Shown: positions 17,835-26,262, numbered from the stretch's first letter. The stretch is DNA of 64,000 nucleotides from Leifsonia poae (GCF_027921845.1 NZ_BSEN01000013.1:226526-290525); one strand, 5' to 3'. Notes: generated from the letters alone by a model not told the origin. Translations and numbers: made by a program.

Positions 17835-19274
17835 TCAGCCGTTCAGCGCGACCGGCGCGACCAGCAGCCCCACCTCGGAGCGCACCCACCGATCCCCGGT
17901 CGCGCGTTTCTCGGCACGGGTGGTGAAGCGGTAGAGGAACATGCGGGCCCGCACGGCCCGCGGCGGCTCCCTGCCGAAGGGGGATGCGCGCAGCAGGCGC
18001 AGCGTGCGGGCATCCGCCTCGAGCAGCCGGAGCAGGAAGACCTCGAACCAGCGCGTGTCCCGTGAGCCGAGCGCGAGGAACCACATCAGCCAATCCAGTC
18101 GCAGATGGTAGGGCGCGAACTGGCGCGGGATGCGCCGCGGGTCGCCCGGTTTGCCCTTGAACGCGTACTCGCGCCATTCGGCCGTCGTGTCGTCGGGATC
18201 GTCGAGCGTGCCCTCGACGATCACCTCGTACCGCTCCTTCGTGACGCTGCCGAACGCGCCGTAGGCGTTGACCAGGTGCCAGCGGTTGAAGCTGGCGTTC
18301 ATCAGCTGACGGCGCGAGAACAGGTTGCGCAGGGGCTGCCAGCTCAGCACGACCAGGAAGACCGTGACCGCTGCGGCCACGATCGCATACCAGAGCGGCA
18401 CGGTCGCCGACCCGATGCCGGCAGCGTGCGCTCCGCCCGCGACGAACCCGAAGACCGGATCGCTGACCGCGCTGAAGGCCAGCACGATCGTGATGACGTT
18501 GAGCCACGCGAAGTTGCCGGTAGCCACGAGCCACAGCTGCGTGAGGATGACCACCCCCGCCGCGATGCTCGCGACAGGCTGCGGTGCGAACAGCAGCCAG
18601 GGGACGACGAGCTGTGCGAAGTGGTTGCCCAGCACCTCCACGCGGTGCCACCAGCGCGGCAGCAGGTGCGCGGTGCGGCTCAGCGGATTCGGCATCGGCT
18701 GGGTCTCGTGGTGGTAGTACAGGGCCGTGAGGTCGCGCCACGACCGGTCGCCGCGCATCTTGATCATTCCCGCGCCGAACTCGAGGCGGAAGACGAGCCA
18801 GCGCACCAGGAACACGATGGTGATCGGGGGAGCCGTGTCGTGCGCCCCGAGGAAGCCAACGGTGAAGCCTGCTTCGAGCAGCAGGCTCTCCCAGCCGAAA
18901 CCGTAGAAGGTCTGGCCGACGTTGGCGATCGACAGATAGAGCAGCCACACGACGAGGAAGATCGGGACGAACACGTAGGACGGGGCTTGCTGCGGGATGC
19001 CGAGCAGGATCAGCAGGGAGAGCGCGGCGCCGGTCCAGGCGACCGCGAGCAGCAGGCGGTCGGAGTACCTCCAGCGGAACAGCGTCGGCTGCTTCGCGGC
19101 GTAGAGGCTCTGCAGGAAACGCGGAACGGGCAGGAGGCCGTGTTCACCGAGGAGGGCGGGGAACTGATTCGCGGCGGAGACGAAGGCGATGAGGTAGATC
19201 GCGGCGACCCCGCGCTGGAGGATCTCGCGCGCGATCGTGTAGTCAGCCGCCGAAAACCACCCGAGAACGTCCAT
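17835..19274 (-). CDS. lipase maturation factor family membrane protein
   Basis: A 479-residue polytopic membrane protein with about eight to nine hydrophobic helices in the first two thirds and a soluble C-terminal domain. Family marks include the start WFSAADYTIAREILQRGVAAIYLIAF, the FGWESLLLEAGF segment, RWLVFRLEFGAGMIKMRGD, LTALYYHHETQPMPNPLS, and the C-terminal NASFNRWHLVNAYGAFGSVTKERYEVIVEGT. Animal LMF1 helps lipases fold in the ER; bacterial members are membrane proteins with unproven function, sometimes thought to aid export of hydrolases. No lipase gene is adjacent. Length and motif order are complete. Confidence 0.9.
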   Translation of the reverse strand: MDVLGWFSAADYTIAREILQRGVAAIYLIAFVSAANQFPALLGEHGLLPVPRFLQSLYAAKQPTLFRWRYSDRLLLAVAWTGAALSLLILLGIPQQAPSYVFVPIFLVVWLLYLSIANVGQTFYGFGWESLLLEAGFTVGFLGAHDTAPPITIVFLVRWLVFRLEFGAGMIKMRGDRSWRDLTALYYHHETQPMPNPLSRTAHLLPRWWHRVEVLGNHFAQLVVPWLLFAPQPVASIAAGVVILTQLWLVATGNFAWLNVITIVLAFSAVSDPVFGFVAGGAHAAGIGSATVPLWYAIVAAAVTVFLVVLSWQPLRNLFSRRQLMNASFNRWHLVNAYGAFGSVTKERYEVIVEGTLDDPDDTTAEWREYAFKGKPGDPRRIPRQFAPYHLRLDWLMWFLALGSRDTRWFEVFLLRLLEADARTLRLLRASPFGREPPRAVRARMFLYRFTTRAEKRATGDRWVRSEVGLLVAPVALNG

Positions 19275-19328
19275 CGCGCACCGCCCCGCCTACGAACGCG
19301 TCCACCATACGCCCGGGTGGAGAAGGAG

Positions 19329-20018
19329 TCAGGCGGCGAGCTTGGTGTCCAGGCTGATCGCGCGGTGATCGGATGCGCCGGCGGGCAGAACGTCGACGCG
19401 ATCGATCTCCATACCGGTCGAGGTGACGAAGTCGAAGTAGCCCGTGAAGAACTTGTAGCGCAGATAGGTCGGCTCGGTGGTGCGCATCAGTGCGTACCCG
19501 GTGGTGATCAGGCGGCGCTCGAGTCCGCGGATGAACCACGGGTAGTTGAAGTCGCCCACCATCACGGCGGGCACGTCTTCGGCGAGCGAGCGCATTCCCG
19601 CATGCGCGGCGGCGATCTGCTTGCGGCGGAGAGAGTTGGATGCCGTCAACGGCGCCGCGTGGAACGAGCCGATGAGCACGTCCTGACCGGTCTCCCTGTC
19701 GCGGAGGTGAGCCGCGAGCAGGCGCTCGTGCGCCGGGGCGAGAACGCGGTCGTGCACCGACTTCTGCACGGCGAAGACGCGGGTCTCGACCACGTCGTAG
19801 CGGTCTTCACGCACATAGATCGCGAGGCCGAGACGGTTCGTCTTGGTGGCGTCGGCGAGCTTCAGGTGGTGCAGGCGCTCGGGAAGGGCTTCGCTGTCGC
19901 ATTCCTGCAGGCACAGTGCGTCGACGTCGTGCGCCGCTGCGATATCGGCCAGTTCGTGGCCGGCGGCGTGCTTCCGCAGGTTGTAGCTGACGATTCTCAG
20001 TGGGATCCCTCTTCTCAT
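19329..20018 (-). CDS. endonuclease/exonuclease/phosphatase family protein
   Basis: A 229-residue protein of the EEP superfamily. Visible metal and catalytic motifs are the Asn in IVSYNLRKH, the Glu in LCLQECDSE, VMVGDFNYP (the GDFN motif) and the C-terminal GASDHRAISLD (SDH motif). The order and spacing are complete, so the enzyme should be active as a phosphodiesterase or nuclease; the substrate cannot be told apart from nucleic acid, inositol phosphate or lipid. The start at MRRGIPLRIVSYN fits domain alignment; the frame is open upstream but those residues look non-coding. The gene is divergent from the LigD polymerase-domain gene. Confidence 0.85.
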   Translation of the reverse strand: MRRGIPLRIVSYNLRKHAAGHELADIAAAHDVDALCLQECDSEALPERLHHLKLADATKTNRLGLAIYVREDRYDVVETRVFAVQKSVHDRVLAPAHERLLAAHLRDRETGQDVLIGSFHAAPLTASNSLRRKQIAAAHAGMRSLAEDVPAVMVGDFNYPWFIRGLERRLITTGYALMRTTEPTYLRYKFFTGYFDFVTSTGMEIDRVDVLPAGASDHRAISLDTKLAA

Positions 20019-20149
20019 AACGCTCGCCGTCGGTGGACGACGCGACAACATTCTGGCCCACATCGTGCCGGATGGAAGTGGGCACCACGGTTCGCACACG
20101 GAATTCACACGAGAGTCATCGCGGCGTCATGGGCGAGTACGGTGGTCGC

Positions 20150-21169
20150 ATGGCGAGCGAAGCGGTTGTCATCACTGTCCCTGGTCCGAACGGCGACCGC
20201 GAGGTGCGCATCTCCAGCCCGAGCCGGGTGCTCTGGCCGGAGCCCGGCATCACCAAGCTCGATCTGGCGAACTACATGATCGCTGTCGGCGAGGCGTTCG
20301 TGCGAGCGAACGGCGACCGTCCGCTCTCGCTGCAGCGGTTCCCCGACGGCATCGACGGCGAGCAGTTCTTCTCGAAGAACCCGCCGAAGGGCGCACCCGA
20401 CTACGTGCGGTCGGTGATGGTGGTCTACCCGAGCGCCCGGACGCATCCGCAGCTCGTGATCGACGAGCCCGCCGCCGCCGTCTGGGCCGTTCAGATGAAC
20501 ACCGTCGTCTTCCACCCGTGGCCGTCGCGAGCGGAGAACTCCGACAACCCCGATCAGCTGCGCATCGACCTCGACCCGCAGCCGGGCACCGACTTCGACG
20601 ACGCCATCCCTGCCGCGATCGAGCTCCGGTCGGTGCTCGCGGAGGCGGGTCTCGACGCCTTCATCAAGACCTCGGGGAACCGCGGCCTGCACGTCTTCGC
20701 CCCGATCGAACCGACCCACGAGTTCCAGGATGTGCGGCACGCCGTCATCGCCGCCGCACGCGAACTCGAACGGCGGATGCCCGACGCCGTCACGACCGCG
20801 TGGTGGAAGGAGGAGCGCGGCGAGCGGATCTTCGTCGACTTCAACCAGGCCAACCGCGACCGCACGATGGCGGGGGCGTACAGCCCGCGCGCACTCGCGC
20901 ACGCGCCGGTGGCCACGCCGATCACCTGGGACGAGCTCGAGTCGGTCGACCCCAAGAAGTTCACGATCGAGACGGTGCCCGCCCGGCTCGTCGAGGTCGG
21001 GGATCCATGGGAGACCTTCGGGGACGCACCCGGTCGCATCGACCAGTTGCTGGCGTGGTGGCAGCGCGACCTCGACAACGGCCTCGGCGAGCTTCCATTC
21101 CCGCCCGACTACCCCAAGATGCCGGGGGAGCCGCCGCGCGTGCAGCCCAGCCGCGCGAAGAAGGCCTGA
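20150..21169 (+). CDS. LigD-type DNA polymerase (primase-polymerase) domain protein
   Basis: A 339-residue stand-alone LigD polymerase domain of the AEP primase-polymerase superfamily. Motifs are in order: LWPEPGITKLDLANY, LQRFPDGIDGEQFFSKNPPKGAPDYV, metal-binding acids in RIDLDPQPGTDF, the nucleotide-binding SGNRGLHVFAPI, and FVDFNQANRDRTMAGAYSPR. Such domains fill gaps and add ribonucleotides in bacterial non-homologous end joining. In LigD the domain is fused to ligase and nuclease domains; here it is separate, and an ATP-dependent ligase lies on the other strand 0.7 kb away. No Ku gene is in the window. The ATG at 20150 was chosen by family alignment; an ATG at 20129 is also in frame. Confidence 0.92.
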   Translation: MASEAVVITVPGPNGDREVRISSPSRVLWPEPGITKLDLANYMIAVGEAFVRANGDRPLSLQRFPDGIDGEQFFSKNPPKGAPDYVRSVMVVYPSARTHPQLVIDEPAAAVWAVQMNTVVFHPWPSRAENSDNPDQLRIDLDPQPGTDFDDAIPAAIELRSVLAEAGLDAFIKTSGNRGLHVFAPIEPTHEFQDVRHAVIAAARELERRMPDAVTTAWWKEERGERIFVDFNQANRDRTMAGAYSPRALAHAPVATPITWDELESVDPKKFTIETVPARLVEVGDPWETFGDAPGRIDQLLAWWQRDLDNGLGELPFPPDYPKMPGEPPRVQPSRAKKA

Positions 21170-21197
21170 GCGCGCTGACGGCGGGGTTTCGGGGCCG

Positions 21198-21845
21198 CTA
21201 CAGCGAGGCGGCTTCGCGCGCGGTCACCAGGTCGCGCACGAGGGCGTCGAAGGACTCGTCCCAGCCGGCGTCGCCGCGCGTGCGGAGCAGGGCCGACGGG
21301 TGAACCGTGATCACGGCCGACGGGATGTCCGGGCCGGGCTGGGCGATCACGTGACCGCGCTCGGTCGTCACCCGCACCGGGCGGCCGAGGACGGCGCGAC
21401 CGGCCGTCGCCCCGAGGCAGACCACCACGCGTGGTCGCACGGCGGCGAGCTCGGCCTCCAGCCAGGGATGACACGCGACGATGTGGGCAACGGACGGATT
21501 GTCGTGGATGCGTCGTTTGCCGCGTTCCTCCGTGTGGTGCCGGAAGTGCTTCACGGCATTGGTGAGGTACACGTCGGCACGCCGGATGCCGGCTGCGTCC
21601 AGCGCCCCGTCGAGCAGGCGCCCGGCGGGACCGACGAAGGGCTCGCCCGTGCGGTCCTCCCGGTCGCCCGGCTGCTCGCCGACGAGCATCAGCCTGGCGC
21701 GCGCCGTGCCTGCCGAGAAAACGACTTGCGTGGAGTCGCGCCAGAGCTCGCAGCCCTCGCAGTCGTGCGCCGCATCGCGCAGCCGAGTGAGGCTGAGCGT
21801 GCGGGGCACCCACTCCGCCGCCCCCGGCTGCTCGGCGTCGGTCAT
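21198..21845 (-). CDS. UdgX-type uracil-DNA glycosylase
   Basis: A 215-residue uracil-DNA glycosylase of the iron-sulfur superfamily. Marks include CEGCELW (first two cluster cysteines), GEQPGDREDRTGEPFVGPAGRLLD, the loop containing KRRIH, further cysteines in ACHPWL and VVCLGA, and VTVHPSALLR near the end. The KRRIH loop identifies UdgX, whose His is known to form a covalent bond to the abasic site after uracil removal in the mycobacterial enzyme. The gene begins 43 bases after the ligase stop on the same strand, so both may be on one transcript. I used the ATG of MTDAEQPG; a TTG further upstream in frame is less likely. Confidence 0.9.
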   Translation of the reverse strand: MTDAEQPGAAEWVPRTLSLTRLRDAAHDCEGCELWRDSTQVVFSAGTARARLMLVGEQPGDREDRTGEPFVGPAGRLLDGALDAAGIRRADVYLTNAVKHFRHHTEERGKRRIHDNPSVAHIVACHPWLEAELAAVRPRVVVCLGATAGRAVLGRPVRVTTERGHVIAQPGPDIPSAVITVHPSALLRTRGDAGWDESFDALVRDLVTAREAASL

Positions 21846-21888
21846 GGGAGCAACGCAAGCACGGAGTCGGAGTGGCCGCAAGCCCGCG

Positions 21889-22956
21889 TCAGCGCAGGAC
21901 GTCGGCCAGGTCGTAGGCGATGGGGCGGTCGAGCTGCTCGAACGTGCACGAGCGGGCTTCGCGGTCGGGGCGCCACCGCTCGAACTGCGCGGTGTGACGA
22001 AAGCGCATGCCCTCCATCTGGTCGTAGCGGACCTCGAGCACGCGCTCAGGGCGCAGCCGGATGAACGTCACGTCTTTTCCGGAGGAGAAGCGGCTGCGTT
22101 CGGTCGCGCCCTTCACCGCGTCTCCGGAATCGTCGAGTTCGACCAGAGGCGCGAGCTCGTCGACCAGCTCGAGCCGGCGCGCGTCGCTGAAGGCGGAGAC
22201 ACCGCCGACGTTCCTGAGTTCGCCGTCGTCGTCGTAGAGGCCGACCAGCAGCGAGCCGACGCCCCGGCCGCTCGTGTGCACTCGGTAGCCGAGCGCGACG
22301 ACGTCCGCTGTGCGGTGGTGTTTGATCTTGAGCATCGTGCGCTTGTTGGGGGCGTACGGCGATGCGAGCGGTTTGGCCACGACGCCGTCGAGTCCTGCCC
22401 CTTCGAACTCCACCAGCCATTTCCGGGCGAGTTCGACGTCGGTGGTGGTGCGGGTCAGCTCGATGGGTGCGGGCAGGGCGCCGGCGAATTCCTCGAGCCG
22501 CGCCCGGCGTTCACCGAAGGAGTGCTCGAGCAGGGATTCGCCCCCGACGGCGAGCAGATCGAAGGCCACGAACGTCGCGGGGGTCTGCTCCGCGAGCAGT
22601 TTCACACGACTGGCGGCCGGGTGGATGCGCTGCGACAGCGCCTCCCAGTCCAGTCGCTGCTTGCCCGCGGGCCCGGTCGGCACCACGATCTCGCCGTCGA
22701 GCACGCACGGTCCTGGCAGGAGCCGCTGGAACGCGTCGACGAGTTCGGGGAAGTAGCGGGTGAGCATCTTCGACCCGCGGCTTCCGATCTCCACCGTGTC
22801 GACGGTCGTGCCGTCGCCGTCCGCATAGATCAGTGCACGGAACCCGTCCCACTTGGGTTCGTAACTGAGCCCGCCCTCCACGGACTCGGGAGCCGGAACC
22901 TGCGGTACCGCCTTGGCGAGCATCGGAGCGACGGGGTTCTCTGCCGTTGGGAGCAT
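21889..22956 (-). CDS. ATP-dependent DNA ligase (LigC-like)
   Basis: A 355-residue ATP-dependent DNA ligase. The nucleotidyl-transfer motif I is EPKWDGFRA, whose Lys becomes adenylylated. Other ligase motifs are SRGSKMLTRYFPE, VLDGEIVVP, FVAFDLLAVGGESLLEHSF, GLDGVVAKPL and motif V with MLKIKHHRTADVV. The OB-fold follows (YRVHTSGRGVGSLLVGLYDDDG). Size and lack of other domains fit the LigC class known from mycobacteria, a back-up ligase that can act in end joining and in repair of ribonucleotide-containing nicks. It precedes the UdgX gene on the same strand and is convergent with the polymerase-domain gene, giving a compact repair locus. Confidence 0.92.
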   Translation of the reverse strand: MLPTAENPVAPMLAKAVPQVPAPESVEGGLSYEPKWDGFRALIYADGDGTTVDTVEIGSRGSKMLTRYFPELVDAFQRLLPGPCVLDGEIVVPTGPAGKQRLDWEALSQRIHPAASRVKLLAEQTPATFVAFDLLAVGGESLLEHSFGERRARLEEFAGALPAPIELTRTTTDVELARKWLVEFEGAGLDGVVAKPLASPYAPNKRTMLKIKHHRTADVVALGYRVHTSGRGVGSLLVGLYDDDGELRNVGGVSAFSDARRLELVDELAPLVELDDSGDAVKGATERSRFSSGKDVTFIRLRPERVLEVRYDQMEGMRFRHTAQFERWRPDREARSCTFEQLDRPIAYDLADVLR

Positions 22957-23031
22957 GACACGATCATGCCCCAGGGTGCCGGGTGAGGGAAGGCTGACGT
23001 CTCGCTGGGCATCCCCTCGGAGGATCGGGGG

Positions 23032-23053
23032 TTAGGTAAGGCTCGCCTATACT
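23032..23053 (+). promoter_or_regulatory. DtxR/IdeR-type iron box overlapping a -10 element
   Basis: The 19 bases at 23032-23050 read TTAGGTAAGGCTCGCCTAT, matching the usual actinobacterial iron box (TTAGGTTAGGCTAACCTAA) at 15 of 19 positions. Its last three bases are also the start of TATACT (23048-23053), a near-consensus -10. An iron-loaded DtxR/IdeR repressor bound here would block the promoter. Transcription should begin only about three bases before the ATG at 23064, so the message may be almost leaderless. Confidence 0.8.
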
Positions 23054-23063
23054 CGAAAGCGAG

Positions 23064-23510
23064 ATGTACCGACCCGATCACGCGAAGCACACCGCGACCA
23101 CCGCCCACCACGACGACCGTGTGCAGTTCCTCGTCGTCGGCGATGAGTCGTCCCTTCCCCAGCTCGAGGCGGAGCTGGCGCTCCTGCCGCTCTGCGCTCG
23201 CGGGCGCGTCTTCGTCGAGGTCGAGAGTCCCGACGACGTCTCCGTGCTCACAACGCCGCTGCGGATGACGGTCACTTGGCTTCCCCGAGCGCGCCGCAGT
23301 GGTCGCCCGGGAACGTCGGAGCCCTGCGCGAAGGGTGTCGCCGCCACGCGGGCCGTGCGCGCGTGGACGGCGGAGATGCTGTGCGACGGAGCCGGCGAGA
23401 CCCGCGCGATCGTCACGGGCGGTTTCGAGCTCGTCTCCGAGGTTCAGGAGCACCTGCGCGACGAGGTCGGCATGTCCGCCGACGCGGTCATCGCCCCCAT
23501 CCACTTCTGA
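23064..23510 (+). CDS. short siderophore-interacting protein (SIP) domain protein
   Basis: A 148-residue protein that matches only the C-terminal, NAD(P)H-binding half of siderophore-interacting ferric reductases: FLVVGDESSLPQLEAELALLP, GRVFVEVESPDD, the tail-like WTAEMLCDGAGETRAIVTGGFELV and a final helix. The FAD-binding half is missing, so it is unlikely to be a ferric-siderophore reductase on its own; it may bind nucleotide, pair with another protein, or be a separate SIP-only class. It stands directly behind an iron box, so expression under iron starvation is well supported. The 3' end is a 15-base direct repeat that doubles the stop codon. Confidence 0.75.
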   Translation: MYRPDHAKHTATTAHHDDRVQFLVVGDESSLPQLEAELALLPLCARGRVFVEVESPDDVSVLTTPLRMTVTWLPRARRSGRPGTSEPCAKGVAATRAVRAWTAEMLCDGAGETRAIVTGGFELVSEVQEHLRDEVGMSADAVIAPIHF

Positions 23511-23533
23511 CGCATCCGCTTCTGACGCATCCG
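23504..23533. repeat. perfect 15-bp tandem repeat across the SIP gene stop codon
   Basis: CTTCTGACGCATCCG occurs twice in tandem. The first copy holds the TGA stop of the SIP gene and the second puts a further TGA in the same frame five codons on. Confidence 0.8.
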
Positions 23534-23576
23534 CCTCTGTCGGGCCCCGTCCAGCGGGTCCACCCCGGGCGAGCGG

Positions 23577-24449
23577 TCAGACCACGCTGCCGACGCCCAC
23601 CAGTCGTTCGCTGAGCGTCCAGAGGTCGCGGCCGAGCTGAGCGTCGTCGGCCTGTCGCCGCACCTTCCCGTTCGCCTTCAGCCGATCGAAGTACGTGCCG
23701 CTCGGGGCGCCGACGGGCGCGTCGGCCGTCAGCATGACCAACGGTGCCGCCCCCTCCTCGACCGGGATTCCGTAGCCGCCGCGCGTGACGGCGCCGCCGA
23801 ACCGGATGAGCGGCGATGACTGGCCGAAGTTGGTGGCGATCGTGCCCGGGTGGAACGTATAGGCGTCGATCCCGGTGCCGGTCAGGCGCTCGGCCAGCTC
23901 GCGGATGAACAGGATCGTCACGAGCTTGGCCGTACCGTAGGCGCGCCAGCCACCGAGCCACGGCCGCTGCTCGAATTCCAGATCGTCGAGCCGCACGTGA
24001 CCGAAGAGGTTGGCGAGGCTCGCCGTCGAGACCACACGCACGGGGTGACCCTGGGCAGCGGTCTCCCGCAGCCGGGGGAGCAGCAGGTTCGTCAACAGGA
24101 ACGGCGCCAGATGGTTGGTCTGGATCGTGCGCTCGTGCCCGTCGACCGTGACTTCTCTGGCCGCGTTGAGCCCGCCCGCGTTGTTGGCGAGCACGTCGAT
24201 CCGCTCGTACCGCGCCGTCACGGCCTCCGCCAGCGCGTGCACGTCGTCCAGCCTCTCGAAGTCGGCCAGGAACGGGGTCGCTCCGATGCGCTCCGCGACC
24301 GCGCGGGTGCGCTCGGGGTTGCGCCCGACGACGGCCACCTGGTTGCCCTGCTCCACGAGCCGTCCCGCGGCGACCACCCCGATCCCCGAACTCGCCCCGG
24401 TGAGGATGATCGTGCGTTGTCCACCATCGTGTGGCGTGGTCTCGCTCAC
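23577..24449 (-). CDS. short-chain dehydrogenase/reductase (SDR)
   Basis: A 290-residue SDR of the retinol-dehydrogenase-like kind. It shows the cofactor motif TGASSGIG, the NNAG motif (LANNAGGLN), the catalytic Ser in VVSTAS and the YGTAK active site (YxxxK). An Arg in VGRNPERTR after the second strand suggests NADP(H). The start is a GTG that overlaps the stop of the upstream small membrane protein by four bases (GTGA), a sign of translational coupling. The same-strand order is flavoprotein disulfide reductase, small membrane protein, SDR, all overlapping, so one operon is likely. Substrate unknown. Confidence 0.9.
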   Translation of the reverse strand: MSETTPHDGGQRTIILTGASSGIGVVAAGRLVEQGNQVAVVGRNPERTRAVAERIGATPFLADFERLDDVHALAEAVTARYERIDVLANNAGGLNAAREVTVDGHERTIQTNHLAPFLLTNLLLPRLRETAAQGHPVRVVSTASLANLFGHVRLDDLEFEQRPWLGGWRAYGTAKLVTILFIRELAERLTGTGIDAYTFHPGTIATNFGQSSPLIRFGGAVTRGGYGIPVEEGAAPLVMLTADAPVGAPSGTYFDRLKANGKVRRQADDAQLGRDLWTLSERLVGVGSVV

Positions 24450-24814
24450 AGGTAGCCGCCTTTCTCGAGACCGGCTTCGACCTCGAATCGGTTGCGGAGG
24501 GGATCGCGCCCCGCCAGCAGGTAGAAGAACGGGAAGAGCATCCCGTAGTGCTGCCACTGCCGTTTGTGGACGGCCTCGTGCTCCAGCACCTCGTCGGTGA
24601 CGTTCTGGGCCGTGAGGTAGCACCCGCCGACGCACGAGCCACCGCGCCCGAACGTGCGCAGCGGCATGCCACGGAAGACGAAGAGCCCGTTGCGCCGCTC
24701 GACGCGGCCCGTGCTCCAGACGAATCCCCAGACGAGGCCGACCGCCGTGGCGTAGAGGTAGCCGAGCCAGCTGATCGGCGAATCGAACAGCAGCCGCTGC
24801 ACTGCTCGCACCAT
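24446..24814 (-). CDS. small membrane-associated protein with an HEAVH motif
   Basis: A 122-residue protein with an N-terminal hydrophobic segment (about residues 13-33, ISWLGYLYATAVGLVWGFVW) and a C-terminal part with the motif LEHEAVHKRQWQHYG, which resembles the zinc-binding HExxH of metallopeptidases. A further helix-like FFYLLAG follows. Two cysteines lie in GGSCVGGCYL. Related short proteins occur in other Microbacteriaceae under vague names. The ATG shares one base with the stop of the flavoprotein gene (TGATG), and GGAGGAG lies just before, so translation is coupled; a GTG one codon earlier is possible. Peptidase activity is inference, since no third zinc ligand is certain. Confidence 0.7.
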   Translation of the reverse strand: MVRAVQRLLFDSPISWLGYLYATAVGLVWGFVWSTGRVERRNGLFVFRGMPLRTFGRGGSCVGGCYLTAQNVTDEVLEHEAVHKRQWQHYGMLFPFFYLLAGRDPLRNRFEVEAGLEKGGYL

Positions 24815-26262
24815 CACTCCTCCGGGCGTCCGTAGGTCTCGAGGAGGCGGAGCCAGACCTCGCTGAGCGTCGGGTACGACGGCACCGCGTGCCAGAGCCG
24901 GTCGAGCGGCACCTCCGCGACCACGGCGATCGTCGCCGAGTGCAGCAGTTCACCCACGTCCTGTCCGACGAAGGTCACGCCCAGGATCACCTGGCGGTCC
25001 TCGTCGACGACCATCCGTGCCTGCCCGGTGTAGTCGTCGGACGCGATGGTCGCGCCGGCGACGCTGCTGATGGGGTAGTCGACGACCCGAATGCGGTAGC
25101 CGGCCTCCCGTGCTGCCGCCGCGGTGAGCCCGACGGACGCGACCTCCGGATCGGTGAACGTCACCTGCGGAACGGCCGTGTGGTCGGCCGTCGCCACGTA
25201 CGTGCCCCACGGCTCCAGGCGGACCGGCGAGCCGTTGCCGCGTGCTGCGATCGCATCACCGGCAGCGCGCGCCTGGTACTTGCCCTGATGCGTGAGCAGA
25301 GCGCGGTGGTTCACATCGCCCACCCCGTAGAGCCAGCCGCCGTCCACCGGCTCACCGTCGGCTCCGAGCACGCGCATGGTGTCGTCGACGTCGAGCCAGG
25401 CTCCCGCTTCGAGTCCGAACGCCTCGAGCCCGAGATCGATCGTGTTCGGAACGCGTCCGACCGCCACGAGCAGCTCGTCGGCCTCGATCGTGCCACCGCC
25501 GCTCAGCTGGATGCGGAACCCGTCGTCATCTGTGCGCTCCACGGAGCTCGGCTCGCTGTCGAGATGCACCGTGACGCCCAGTGCGCGCAGCGCGTCGCCG
25601 ACCAGCTCGCCGGCGAACGGCTCGTTCGCCCGCAGCAGACTGCTGCGCGCGATCAGTTGCACACGCGTGCCGAATCCGGCATACGCCGTGGCCATCTCGA
25701 CTGCCACCACACCACCGCCGAGGATGGCGAGCGACGCCGGCACCGTCTGGGCGCTGGTCGCGTCTTTGCTCGTCCACGGCTCGCTCTCGCGCAGGCCGGG
25801 GATGTCGGGGAGCAGCGCCGCCGATCCGGTGCTGACGGCGACGGCATGGCGGGCCGCGAGCACGGTCACCGTGCCGTCGGCCGCCGTGACCGTCACTTCG
25901 CGTGGGGCGGTGATCACCGCGTGGCCGCGAACCAGGTCGATGCCGGCGCCCTCGAGCCACTTCACCTGCCCGTCGTCCTTCCAATGGCTGGTGACGCGGT
26001 CGCGTCGATCGAGGACGGCCCGCACGTCGAGCTGCCCGGTGATCGCCTCCGCGACGCCTCCGACGCGCTGTGCGGCGCGCAGCAGCGCACCGCTGCGCAG
26101 CAGTGCCTTCGACGGCATGCACGCCCAGTACGAGCACTCCCCGCCGACGAGCTCGGACTCGACGATGACCGTGCTCATCCCGCCCTGGACGGCGCGGTCG
26201 GCGACGTTCTCGCCGACTGCTCCCGCGCCGATCACGATGACGTCGTACTGGGTGGTTGCCAT
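24814..26262 (-). CDS. FAD-dependent pyridine nucleotide-disulfide oxidoreductase (dihydrolipoamide dehydrogenase-like)
   Basis: A 482-residue flavoprotein. It has the FAD motif VIGAGAVGENVADRA, the redox-active cysteine pair in GGECSYWACMPSKALLR (C-x4-C), the NAD(P)H-binding ILGGGVVAVEMATAYAGFG, the second FAD motif YGVGDVNHRALLTHQG and the C-terminal dimerisation domain. The active-site His of the usual HAHPT near the C-terminus is replaced: the segment reads HAVPSYPTLSE, so a His is present but in another context. Members reduce small disulfides, mercuric ion or quinones; this one is not next to 2-oxo acid dehydrogenase genes, so a stand-alone reductase is likely. It heads an overlapping three-gene operon. 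Confidence 0.88.
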   Translation of the reverse strand: MATTQYDVIVIGAGAVGENVADRAVQGGMSTVIVESELVGGECSYWACMPSKALLRSGALLRAAQRVGGVAEAITGQLDVRAVLDRRDRVTSHWKDDGQVKWLEGAGIDLVRGHAVITAPREVTVTAADGTVTVLAARHAVAVSTGSAALLPDIPGLRESEPWTSKDATSAQTVPASLAILGGGVVAVEMATAYAGFGTRVQLIARSSLLRANEPFAGELVGDALRALGVTVHLDSEPSSVERTDDDGFRIQLSGGGTIEADELLVAVGRVPNTIDLGLEAFGLEAGAWLDVDDTMRVLGADGEPVDGGWLYGVGDVNHRALLTHQGKYQARAAGDAIAARGNGSPVRLEPWGTYVATADHTAVPQVTFTDPEVASVGLTAAAAREAGYRIRVVDYPISSVAGATIASDDYTGQARMVVDEDRQVILGVTFVGQDVGELLHSATIAVVAEVPLDRLWHAVPSYPTLSEVWLRLLETYGRPEE

